Program-made: the position numbers and the translations under genes
Notes under the pieces: generated by a model
The model's input: the letters and a program-made list of their open reading frames with translations, nothing else
The model's database searches: none
What the model was told of the DNA's origin: nothing
Shown: piece after piece, positions 17,422-25,272 of the stretch
Layout: each line of letters begins with the position of its first letter
Position numbering within the stretch: position 1 is the stretch's first letter
From: Fidelibacterota bacterium UBA2986
GTDB lineage: Bacteria > Fidelibacterota > Marinisomatia > Marinisomatales > AB-629-J13
DNA: 30,477 nt
Assembly: GCA_002346675.1 (NCBI GenBank)
Contig: DEAI01000023.1
Span: 8,976-39,452 of the forward strand
Direction: 5' to 3'

Positions 17422-18194
17422 TGGTACAAATTCGAACTAAACGGGAAATACAGTTAATTGCAGAGAGTTGCCAAATCGTGGCGGACACACTGGAGATGTT
17501 GTCATCAGAAATGGTTCCAGGAAAATCAATTTTAGAGTTGGACCAATTGGCAGAAGAATACATCTGGAGCTGTAATGCTCGTCCCGCCTTTAAGGGATAT
17601 CAGGGGTTCCCCTCTACACTTTGTGTGTCGGTTGATGATGAGGTTGTGCATGGTATTCCAAATAATAGATTATTGGAGGAGGGTCAAATTGTAGGCGTGG
17701 ACTGTGGTGCAGAAAAGCAGGGTTATTTTGGTGACCATGCCAGGACTTTTGCAATTGGAGAAATCTCTCAAGAAAAGCAACAATTAATGGATGTAACCCG
17801 TGAGTCACTAAATCGTGGTATTCAGTCAGCTAAAGTGGGTAACCATGTCTCTGATATTGGATACGCAATTCAATCTTATGTTGAACCATTTGGATATTCC
17901 GTTGTTCGTGAATTAGTGGGGCATGGTATAGGAACCCAATTACATGAAGATCCCCAAATCCCTAATTATGGTGACCCTGGTAAGGGATATCGATTGCAAG
18001 AGGGAATGTGTATTGCGATTGAACCTATGATTAACCTAGGCGCAAAAGAAATTGTAACAGATAGTGATGGTTGGACCATAAGAACCGCTGATGGTAAATC
18101 AAGTGCTCATTTTGAGCATACCATTACGATCACATCAAGTGATCCGGTTGTATTAAGTAAAGATTCAAAATCAGGAAAATTAATTTTTTCTTAG
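17421..18194 (+). CDS. map: Type I methionine aminopeptidase
   Basis: 257 residues; removes the initiator Met from nascent proteins. The two-metal site is complete: Asp94 (GVDCGA), Asp105 (YFGDHART), His168 (GHGIGT), Glu201 (IAIEPM) and Glu232 (HFEHTI), with His77 and His175 as substrate-site residues. There is no N-terminal zinc-finger or linker extension, so it is the compact type Ia form. GGAAGGAG precedes the ATG inside secY. The location between secY and rpmJ is common in bacteria. Confidence 0.97.
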   Translation: MVQIRTKREIQLIAESCQIVADTLEMLSSEMVPGKSILELDQLAEEYIWSCNARPAFKGYQGFPSTLCVSVDDEVVHGIPNNRLLEEGQIVGVDCGAEKQGYFGDHARTFAIGEISQEKQQLMDVTRESLNRGIQSAKVGNHVSDIGYAIQSYVEPFGYSVVRELVGHGIGTQLHEDPQIPNYGDPGKGYRLQEGMCIAIEPMINLGAKEIVTDSDGWTIRTADGKSSAHFEHTITITSSDPVVLSKDSKSGKLIFS

Positions 18195-18210
18195 TTTCAG
18201 GGAGAATCGT

Positions 18211-18324
18211 GTGAAAGTAAAACCCTCAGTAAAAAAGTTATGTCCAAAGTGTAAAGTTATTAAACGTAAAGGTGTAGTAATGGTAATTTGTGAAATTGCA
18301 AAACATAAGCAGCGTCAAGGATAG
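18211..18324 (+). CDS. rpmJ: 50S ribosomal protein L36 (zinc-binding form)
   Basis: 37 residues, GTG start with GGGAG 6 nt upstream. The translation begins MKVKPSVKKLCPKCKVIKRKG in standard L36 fashion and ends KHKQRQG. The zinc ribbon is intact: Cys11, Cys14, Cys27 and His32. It lies in the 130-nt space between map and rpsM, 16 nt after map and 3 nt before rpsM. infA, which usually precedes rpmJ, is absent. Confidence 0.96.
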   Translation: MKVKPSVKKLCPKCKVIKRKGVVMVICEIAKHKQRQG

Positions 18325-18327
18325 GTT

Positions 18328-18711
18328 ATGGCACGAATAGCAGGAGTTGATATTCCAAGGAATAAAAAAGTAGCTTACTCATTGAGATACGTGTATGGCA
18401 TTGGTCATTCTCAGGCAAGAAATATTTGTGATAAAGCCAAGGTCAATCAAGAAACAAGAGTTGAGAACTTGAAGGAAAAAGATGTGATAGCTATTAGAAA
18501 AGCTATAACTGATTTGGAAATAAAGGTGGAGGGAGAGCTTCGGTCTTCTGTAGGAATGAATATTAAACGGCTAAAAGATATTGGTACATACCGGGGGCTA
18601 AGACATCGTCGTGGCTTGCCAGTAAATGGTCAAAGGACAAAGACTAATGCTCGTACAAGAAAAGGCAGAAAAAAGACGGTTGGTATGGGTAAAAAGGCAG
18701 TAGTAAAATAA
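18328..18711 (+). CDS. rpsM: 30S ribosomal protein S13
   Basis: 127 residues; 30S head protein contacting L5 across bridge B1b. Recognised by MARIAGVDIPRNKKVAYSL, YVYGIGHSQARNIC and the C-terminal GLRHRRGLPVNGQRTKTNARTRKG. The 3-nt gap from rpmJ leaves no room for the S4-responsive leader pseudoknot that precedes rpsM in E. coli. Confidence 0.97.
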   Translation: MARIAGVDIPRNKKVAYSLRYVYGIGHSQARNICDKAKVNQETRVENLKEKDVIAIRKAITDLEIKVEGELRSSVGMNIKRLKDIGTYRGLRHRRGLPVNGQRTKTNARTRKGRKKTVGMGKKAVVK

Positions 18712-18720
18712 GGAATAAAA

Positions 18721-19116
18721 ATGGCAAAAGGTACTAGCGTTAAAAGAAAAAAGAAAAAAAAGACTATAAATTTCACTGTTGGTGTTGCACATATCAAAGC
18801 AACATTTAATAATACTCATATTACAGTAACAGATAATTTAGGAAACGTATTAGTGTGGGAAAAAGCTGGTACAAGCGGGTTTAAGGGGTCAAGGAAAAGC
18901 ACAGCTTATGCAGCTACTCTGGCAGCGGAGAAAGCTGCCATTGAAGTAATAAATTTGGGTTTGAATACTGTGGATGTTCGTGTGAAGGGTCCTGGAGCAG
19001 GTCGAGAGTCTGCAATTAGAGCTTTGGCAGCTGCTGGATTACAAATAACCTCCATTAAAGATGTTACGCCTTTACCACACAATGGTTGCCGGCCTCCAAA
19101 GCGTCGTCGAGTTTAG
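18721..19116 (+). CDS. rpsK: 30S ribosomal protein S11
   Basis: 131 residues; platform protein. The N-terminus carries a strongly basic run (VKRKKKKKT). AHIKATFNNTHITVTDNLGNV and the C-terminal DVTPLPHNGCRPPKRRRV are diagnostic; the Asn-Gly in HNGC is the site of isoaspartate formation in E. coli. ATAAGGA lies upstream of the ATG. Confidence 0.97.
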   Translation: MAKGTSVKRKKKKKTINFTVGVAHIKATFNNTHITVTDNLGNVLVWEKAGTSGFKGSRKSTAYAATLAAEKAAIEVINLGLNTVDVRVKGPGAGRESAIRALAAAGLQITSIKDVTPLPHNGCRPPKRRRV

Positions 19117-19134
19117 TAATTTGCGGAGAATCTA

Positions 19135-19752
19135 ATGGCAAAAAATCAAGTAGCAAAAGGGAAACTGGTTAGAAAATTTGGGACGAATATTTTTGGAAAT
19201 CCTAAGTATGATAAATTATTAAATCGAAAACCTTACTCCCCTGGACAGCATGGACAATCGAGAAGAGCTCGTTTATCTAATTTTGGTATACAGCTCAAGG
19301 AAAAACAGAAGATCAAGTTTATGTATGGACTGTTGGAAAAACAATTCAGAAATTGTTTTGAAAAAGCAGATAAAATGAAAGGTGAAACAGGAACAAATTT
19401 GTTACAGCTTCTTGAAAGAAGATTGGACAGTGTTGTATTTAGATTGGGATTTGCTCCAACAAGACCATCTGGTCGTCAACTGGTTAACCACGGTCATTTT
19501 TTGGTGAACGGAAGAAAAGTAAATATCCCATCTGCTTTGCTTAAAAAAGGTGATGTTATTCAGGTTAAGGATAAAAGTAAAAAACTTGATATAATTTTAG
19601 AATCAGTAAAACAAATAAAGGGAGACCTAGATTTTTCATGGCTCCATTTAGATAAAGCAAAAATGCAGGGTACTGTAATTGAAATCCCTGAAAGAGACCA
19701 ATTGGATCAGACAATTAACGATCGTTTGGTAGTTGAACTTTATTCAAAATAA
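19135..19752 (+). CDS. rpsD: 30S ribosomal protein S4 (zinc-free form)
   Basis: 205 residues; initiates 16S 5'-domain assembly. KRKPYSPGQHG-type motif (here NRKPYSPGQHGQSRRARLSNFG), the S4 RNA-binding domain ERRLDSVVFRLGFAPTRPSGRQLVNHGHFLVNGRKVNIPS (in pieces) and the end NDRLVVELYSK identify it. The N-terminal zinc-binding cysteines of some S4 proteins are missing. GGAG precedes the ATG by 7 nt. A 24-nt gap to rpoA, the longest in the cluster after rpsL, follows. Confidence 0.97.
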   Translation: MAKNQVAKGKLVRKFGTNIFGNPKYDKLLNRKPYSPGQHGQSRRARLSNFGIQLKEKQKIKFMYGLLEKQFRNCFEKADKMKGETGTNLLQLLERRLDSVVFRLGFAPTRPSGRQLVNHGHFLVNGRKVNIPSALLKKGDVIQVKDKSKKLDIILESVKQIKGDLDFSWLHLDKAKMQGTVIEIPERDQLDQTINDRLVVELYSK

Positions 19753-19776
19753 TAATATTCGTTGAGGTTTTTTTAA

Positions 19777-20754
19777 ATGAGTGATACGTTAGATTTAAAA
19801 ATAAATGTTGAGATAATAGAGGAAACTGGCACATATGGTAAATTTGTTTTCAAACCATTAGACCGAGGTTTCGGAGTTACACTGGGAAATGCCCTTAGAA
19901 GGATTTTGCTTACCAGTATTCCTGGGGCAGCTATAACAAATGTAAAAATGGACGGTGTTTTGCATGAATTTTCGACGATTAAAGGTATAAAAGAAGATGT
20001 TGCAGATATAATCATGAATTTAAAGGGAGTTCGCTTTAAACTATTTGAAAATAATCCTGATAAAGTTCATATAAAATTATCAGGTAAACATGTGTTTACC
20101 GCACAGGATATCCAAAATAAAAGTGATCAGTTTGAGATACTGAATCTTGAACATTATATTACAGAATTGAATAGTGATGGTCAAATTGATATGGAGTTGT
20201 GGTTGGGAGTCGGAAAAGGATATGTTGGTAGTGATGAAAATGAGGTTCCGAGTGCTCCGATTGGAATGATTTCTATTGACAGTATTTTTAATCCAGTCAC
20301 AAAAGTAACTTTTAATTCAAGTGCTTTGCCTGGAGCGAAAGAGGACCAGGAAAGCCTCACAATTGAGTTGCACACGGATGGCTCTATCACTCCTAAAGAT
20401 GCTATTAGCCATTCAGCATCAGTTATGATCGAACATTTAAAATATGTAGAGGCAATCAGTAAACCTGAAGTGTTAGAGCTTACAGAAGGGATCAGTGAAG
20501 AAAAGATTGCTATGCAAAAACTTTTAAATTCTACTATTGATGAGATGGAGCTATCAGTACGAAGTTATAACTGTCTTCAGCTTGCTGGAATAAAGTATAT
20601 CCATGAACTGGTATCTCGTGAGGAAAATGAAATGTTGAGGTTTAAAAATTTTGGAAGAAAATCATTGACGGAATTAGTTGAAAAGTTGGGAAATGTTGAC
20701 CTCCAATTTGGAATGGATGTTGATGAATATATAATCAAATCTAAGGCGAAATAG
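19777..20754 (+). CDS. rpoA: DNA-directed RNA polymerase subunit alpha
   Basis: 325 residues. The N-terminal dimerisation domain (about 1-230) contains FKPLDRGFGVTLGNALRRILLTSIPGAAI (in pieces). The C-terminal domain (about 245-325) has the helix-hairpin-helix LSVRSYNCLQLAGIKYIHELV and FGRKSLTELVEKL, which binds UP elements and activators. A complete alpha-CTD is consistent with class I activation by CRP-type regulators, relevant to the site at 26947. GAGG lies 11 nt before the ATG. Confidence 0.97.
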   Translation: MSDTLDLKINVEIIEETGTYGKFVFKPLDRGFGVTLGNALRRILLTSIPGAAITNVKMDGVLHEFSTIKGIKEDVADIIMNLKGVRFKLFENNPDKVHIKLSGKHVFTAQDIQNKSDQFEILNLEHYITELNSDGQIDMELWLGVGKGYVGSDENEVPSAPIGMISIDSIFNPVTKVTFNSSALPGAKEDQESLTIELHTDGSITPKDAISHSASVMIEHLKYVEAISKPEVLELTEGISEEKIAMQKLLNSTIDEMELSVRSYNCLQLAGIKYIHELVSREENEMLRFKNFGRKSLTELVEKLGNVDLQFGMDVDEYIIKSKAK

Positions 20755-20762
20755 TCCAATTT

Positions 20763-21149
20763 ATGAGACATAGAAAATCGATACGAAAGTTAGGCTTATC
20801 ATCTCGCTCTCATCGAAAGGCGATGATGGCAAATATGGCATCTTCTCTGATAACTCATAAGAAGATCAAAACTACCCACGCCCGTGCTAAAGAGTTACGG
20901 AGATTTCTTGAGCCGCTTATTACATTTGCAAAACGCGGAGATCTTCATGCTCGGAGACAGGTTTTAAGAAAAATAAAACATAAAGACATTGTTCATACTT
21001 TATTTCATGAAATTGCCCCAGTATATTCAGATCGACCGGGAGGATATACACGGATAACCAAATTAGGATTCAGAGATAATGACAGAGCAGAAGTTTCACA
21101 GATTGAGTTGGTAGATATGATTGGCGTTGATGCAGAAAATGAGGAATAA
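20763..21149 (+). CDS. rplQ: 50S ribosomal protein L17
   Basis: 128 residues. MRHRKSIRKLGLSSRSHRKAMMANMASSLI and the motif T-H-A-R-A-K-E-L-R-R are diagnostic, and GGYTRITKLGFRDNDRAE closes the conserved part. It is the last gene of the ribosomal cluster. No rho-independent terminator hairpin is visible in the 38 nt after its stop, so transcription may continue into the next gene. Confidence 0.97.
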   Translation: MRHRKSIRKLGLSSRSHRKAMMANMASSLITHKKIKTTHARAKELRRFLEPLITFAKRGDLHARRQVLRKIKHKDIVHTLFHEIAPVYSDRPGGYTRITKLGFRDNDRAEVSQIELVDMIGVDAENEE

Positions 21150-21187
21150 TATAAGGAGATACGTTTCTTCATAAATCTGCTTAACTT

Positions 21188-22345
21188 TTGAACTCACAAA
21201 ATAGTCATAAAATCAGGGTTGATATTTTTATCGCTCTGATTTTTTTTATATCAATTTCTCTTGCAGAAACACTAGCTTTCAAAGACAGGTGTCTTTGGGT
21301 TGTTAGGTATTCCCTTGCCAGTAAATCATCCATAGATGAGATGATTGAGTTTGCTATTGAACATAACTTTAACCAAATATTTGTGCAGGTAAGGGGAAGA
21401 GGAGATTGCCTCTATAAATCTTCATGGGTTCCCCGTAGTGAGATATTAAAAACTGAAAATTTTGATCCTCTTGATTATGTATTAAAAAAAGCACATAAAC
21501 ATCAGCTGAAAGTACATGCCTGGGTAAATGTATATATGCTTTGGTCTGCAAAAGAGAGTCCAAAAGATGAGCAACACTTGTTTAACCGTAATCCAGAATG
21601 GTTGGATGCTGTGGAAGGAGAAAGTCAGAAGTATATACTTAGCGATATTAGATCTCCCTTGGATGCATCAGGGAAGGAAGGGTTTTATTTGGCTCCACAC
21701 CATCCCAGTGTAAATCCCTACCTGTTAGCGGTAATGAAAGATCTATTGAATAACTATGAGGTGGATGGCATACATCTTGATTATGTACGCTTCAAAAATG
21801 AATATCACGGATACAACTTTGGTGGAATAGAGAAACTGAATACTACTATAAATACAGAAAAATATGAGTTTCCCAAAATGAACCCACGTTCAAGCTCTAA
21901 ACAAAATCTAAGAGATGAGTTTCTTTTGAACTCTATCACTGAGTTTGTTTTGAAGCTAAAATCGTTTATCAAAAATAACCATAAAAATGTTGTTCTATCG
22001 GCAGCCGTTAAACCGAATCTGGAACATTCGAGCCAGCGTTATTTTCAAGAGTGGGATATGTGGTTATCAGGTGGTATCATTGACTGGGTTTTAGTAATGA
22101 ATTATCACCCTTTGTTTGATGAATTTGTTAATAACATAAATCTTATCAAGGAGTATATATCAGAAGATGAAATGGATAAAATCATAATGGGAGTTGCCCT
22201 TTATAATCAGACTGAGGATGTTGCAGTTAAAAAAATTAATTATTCATATGATGTTGGTTTTAGTGGAATAGCCCTATTTTCCTATAACGCAATTACAGAA
22301 CAAATTAATAAATTGAGCTCTGTCTTATCATTGTTTGCTAAATAG
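21188..22345 (+). CDS. Secreted family-10 glycosyl-hydrolase-like protein (GHL10/DUF187 type)
   Basis: 385 residues. Residues about 9-27 are hydrophobic after a basic start (HKIR, then VDIFIALIFFISISLA), a probable Sec signal peptide. The rest fits the (beta/alpha)8 GHL10 family: CLWVVRYSLAS, FVQVRGRGDCLYKS, LKVHAWVNVYMLW, DGIHLDYVRF (193-202), VLSAAVKPN and DWVLVMNYHP. Asp198 in HLDYVRF is a candidate catalytic acid, by family analogy. The substrate is unknown; relatives act on, or are proposed to act on, glycans such as peptidoglycan. The start is uncertain: a stop codon lies at 21182, TTG at 21188 is the first usable start, and the next ATG (residue 52) would remove the signal peptide. The AAGGAG at 21153-21158 is 29 nt away, too far for normal use. 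A periplasmic or extracytoplasmic location is inferred. Confidence 0.85.
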   Translation: MNSQNSHKIRVDIFIALIFFISISLAETLAFKDRCLWVVRYSLASKSSIDEMIEFAIEHNFNQIFVQVRGRGDCLYKSSWVPRSEILKTENFDPLDYVLKKAHKHQLKVHAWVNVYMLWSAKESPKDEQHLFNRNPEWLDAVEGESQKYILSDIRSPLDASGKEGFYLAPHHPSVNPYLLAVMKDLLNNYEVDGIHLDYVRFKNEYHGYNFGGIEKLNTTINTEKYEFPKMNPRSSSKQNLRDEFLLNSITEFVLKLKSFIKNNHKNVVLSAAVKPNLEHSSQRYFQEWDMWLSGGIIDWVLVMNYHPLFDEFVNNINLIKEYISEDEMDKIIMGVALYNQTEDVAVKKINYSYDVGFSGIALFSYNAITEQINKLSSVLSLFAK

Positions 22346-22385
22346 TAATCCATATACCAAATCATAAATTCGGAAATTCAACGAA

Positions 22386-24041
22386 ATGAAGTCTCGAAAT
22401 ATTAAAGCACCCAGAGGTTCAAAATTAACATGTAAAAATTGGCAAATTGAGGCTGCTTATCGGATGATACAAAACAATCTCGATCCGGAGGTCGCAGAGA
22501 ACCCTGATGAGTTGGTTGTCTATGGTGGCAAGGGTAAAGCAGCCAGAAATTGGGAGTGTTTTGATGCAATTTTGGATTCCCTGATAAGCTTAAATGAAGA
22601 TGAGACGCTTTTGATACAGTCTGGGAAACCAGTCGGAACAATAAAAACTCACAAAAGCTCTCCCAGGGTTTTGATAGCAAACTCCAATCTTGTCCCTCAG
22701 TGGGCAAATTGGGAGTGCTTTAATGAGTTGGACAAAAAAGGGCTAATGATGTATGGTCAGATGACCGCTGGGTCATGGATTTATATTGGAACCCAGGGAA
22801 TTCTCCAGGGAACCTATGAAACATTTGCTGCCGCTGCTAAAAAACATTTTTCAGGAGACCTCACCGGTAGGCTGGTTCTGACAGCGGGATTGGGAGGAAT
22901 GGGTGGCGCGCAGCCGCTATCTGTCACCATGAACAACGGGGTATGTATCGCGATAGAGATCGACCCATTTCGAATTCAGAGAAGATTAGAGACCAAATAT
23001 TTGGATATATCGACTGACTCACTGGATGCAGCTCTGTCACTTGCTAGAGACTCAATATTTAAAAAACAACAATTGTCAATTGGACTGTTAGGTAACGCGG
23101 CAGATATTTTTCCTGAGATCGTTAAGCGTGGAGTAGTACCAGATATAGTGACGGACCAAACATCTGCTCATGATGAGTTAGATGGATATGTACCAAACGG
23201 GGTAAGCTTCGAGAGCGCTTTAGAGTTAAGAAGATCCGACCCGGAAAAATATGTTGAGCAGAGCTTTCGCGCTATGGCTGAGCACTGTCAGGGAATCTTA
23301 GACCTACAAAAGATGGGTTCAATAGCGTTTGACTATGGAAACAATTTACGTGGTCAGGCAAAGAAAGCTGGGATAGAGAGTGCGTTCGATTATCCGGGAT
23401 TTGTTCCAGCATATGTTCGCTCTCTTTTTTGTGATGGAAAGGGACCTTTTAGATGGGTTGCGCTATCGGGAGACCCTGAGGATATCTATCGAACTGATGA
23501 CAAAGTATTGGAGCTATTTCCAGATAATAAACCGCTGAAAAAATGGATATTAAAAGCGAAGGAACAAATTCAATTTCAGGGTCTGCCTTCAAGGATATGC
23601 TGGCTGGGATATGGGGACCGAGCAAAATTGGGGCTGGCAATGAACCAGATGGTCAGAGATGGAGAGCTGAGTGCTCCCATTGTAATTGGTAGGGACCACC
23701 TAGATACTGGTTCTGTTGCCTCTCCCTATAGAGAAACAGAGGGTATGTTGGATGGCTCAGATGCGGTAGCAGATTGGCCATTGCTGAATGCGCTGAGCAA
23801 TACAGCAAGTGGAGCAACCTGGGTCTCAATTCATCATGGAGGCGGTGTAGGTATGGGGCTTGCCATTCACGCGGGACAGGTTATCGTTGCAGATGGAACA
23901 GAAGAGATGAACAGACGGCTGGAGCGAGTGTTAAATAATGACCCGGGCCTCGGAATAATACGACATGCAGATGCGGGATATGGCCAAGCTATCGCTAACA
24001 GTAAAAAGTGGAAAATAAATATCCCTATAGAAAATAAATAG
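22386..24041 (+). CDS. hutU: Urocanate hydratase
   Basis: 551 residues, close to the family norm of about 555. It converts urocanate to 4-imidazolone-5-propionate using NAD+ as an electrophilic cofactor (histidine degradation, step two). The glycine-rich NAD site TAGLGGMGGAQP (166-177) and the catalytic-cysteine segment RICWLGYGDRAKLG, with Cys405 matching the Pseudomonas Cys410, are both present. Other family motifs are QMTAGSWIYIGTQGILQGTYETF, DQTSAHD and SIHHGGGVGMG. No Shine-Dalgarno motif precedes the ATG; the 40-nt gap from the GHL10 gene is A/T-rich and shows no hairpin. hutI follows 8 nt later. The DNA is somewhat more GC-rich than the ribosomal cluster. Confidence 0.97.
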   Translation: MKSRNIKAPRGSKLTCKNWQIEAAYRMIQNNLDPEVAENPDELVVYGGKGKAARNWECFDAILDSLISLNEDETLLIQSGKPVGTIKTHKSSPRVLIANSNLVPQWANWECFNELDKKGLMMYGQMTAGSWIYIGTQGILQGTYETFAAAAKKHFSGDLTGRLVLTAGLGGMGGAQPLSVTMNNGVCIAIEIDPFRIQRRLETKYLDISTDSLDAALSLARDSIFKKQQLSIGLLGNAADIFPEIVKRGVVPDIVTDQTSAHDELDGYVPNGVSFESALELRRSDPEKYVEQSFRAMAEHCQGILDLQKMGSIAFDYGNNLRGQAKKAGIESAFDYPGFVPAYVRSLFCDGKGPFRWVALSGDPEDIYRTDDKVLELFPDNKPLKKWILKAKEQIQFQGLPSRICWLGYGDRAKLGLAMNQMVRDGELSAPIVIGRDHLDTGSVASPYRETEGMLDGSDAVADWPLLNALSNTASGATWVSIHHGGGVGMGLAIHAGQVIVADGTEEMNRRLERVLNNDPGLGIIRHADAGYGQAIANSKKWKINIPIENK

Positions 24042-24049
24042 ATTCAAAA

Positions 24050-25246
24050 ATGGCTACACATTTAACGAACTTAGGTAGTCTCCTTAGTTGGGACTCTAAA
24101 GAAAGGTGTATTAAAACACGTGAGAACATTGAAATATTACTTGATGATGGAGTTATCAAGGAGATCGGTGATTCTACCGAAAAGGGTGAAAATATAATTG
24201 ATTGTAGCCAGAAATTAGTCACGCCTGGTTTTGTGGATTCACACACCCACCCCGTTTTTTTATGTGGACGAGAGGACGAGTATAGGCAAAGAGTGTCTGG
24301 TATGTCCTACCAGGAGATCGCAGAAAGCGGTGGAGGGATTCAGTCCAGCATAGACGGAGTTCGTAATGCCAGCGTTGAGGAGCTGAGAGAAAGGGTCTCA
24401 AATAGAATGGATAGTTTTCTAGAGCTAGGTACTACCACTGTAGAGGCAAAATCTGGATATGGTTTATCAACCGAGAGTGAACTAAAATCTCTTGAAGTGC
24501 TCGATTTGGTTTCCCGGAGCCACGAAATAGATATTGTCCCAACGTTTATGGGCGCACATACATTTCCTCCGGAATATTCAGACAGAGGTACCTATGTTGA
24601 TCTAATTTGTGAGGAAATGATTCCAGCAGTATCAGAGCAGGGAATCGCTAAATACTGTGATGTGTTTTGTGAAAAAGGATATTTTGATTTAGATCAAACA
24701 ACCCGGATATTAGATACAGGAAAACAAAATAACTTGCTTCCGAGAGTTCACGCAGATGAGTTTCAGGATTCTGGAGCTGCAGAGCTAGCTGCAGAGCTAG
24801 AGTGTGTATCAGCGGACCACCTGATGGCTGTCAGTGATATTGGAATCAGGTCTCTAGCTGAAAAAAATGTAACCGCGACCATTTTACCGGGAACAACATT
24901 TTTCCTTGGCAGTCATCAATATGCTCCAGTAAAAAAAATGGTTGAGAGGGGTGTCTCTATTGCGCTTGCAACAGATTTTAACCCGGGCAGTAGTCACCTT
25001 CAGTCCATGCCTTTTGTGCTTGTTCTCGCGTGTTTATATCTAAACATGAGTATTGAGGAAGCTCTGATTGCCTCAACCTGGCAGGGAGCGGTATCTCTTG
25101 GTATGGAAAGGCAGGTTGGAAGTATTGAAGTAGATAAGAAAGCAGATCTGATCATCTGGGATGTTGAAAAACCAATTGAAATTGTGTACTCATGTCCTGG
25201 AGCAAAAATTAAACATGTCTTTAAAAATGGAAATCAGATATTTTAA
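24050..25246 (+). CDS. hutI: Imidazolonepropionase
   Basis: 398 residues; hydrolyses 4-imidazolone-5-propionate to N-formimino-L-glutamate (histidine degradation, step three). The amidohydrolase metal site is complete: His65 and His67 in DSHTHPVF, His170 (GAHTFP), His234 (RVHADEF), His257 (ADHLM) and Asp309 (ATDFNPGS). AKSGYGLSTESELK is a further family signature. The upstream gap is 8 nt without a Shine-Dalgarno motif. hutH (step one) and hutG/hutF are not in the window. Confidence 0.97.
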   Translation: MATHLTNLGSLLSWDSKERCIKTRENIEILLDDGVIKEIGDSTEKGENIIDCSQKLVTPGFVDSHTHPVFLCGREDEYRQRVSGMSYQEIAESGGGIQSSIDGVRNASVEELRERVSNRMDSFLELGTTTVEAKSGYGLSTESELKSLEVLDLVSRSHEIDIVPTFMGAHTFPPEYSDRGTYVDLICEEMIPAVSEQGIAKYCDVFCEKGYFDLDQTTRILDTGKQNNLLPRVHADEFQDSGAAELAAELECVSADHLMAVSDIGIRSLAEKNVTATILPGTTFFLGSHQYAPVKKMVERGVSIALATDFNPGSSHLQSMPFVLVLACLYLNMSIEEALIASTWQGAVSLGMERQVGSIEVDKKADLIIWDVEKPIEIVYSCPGAKIKHVFKNGNQIF

Positions 25247-25272
25247 GAAAGCTAAAAATTAATTGAAATAAT

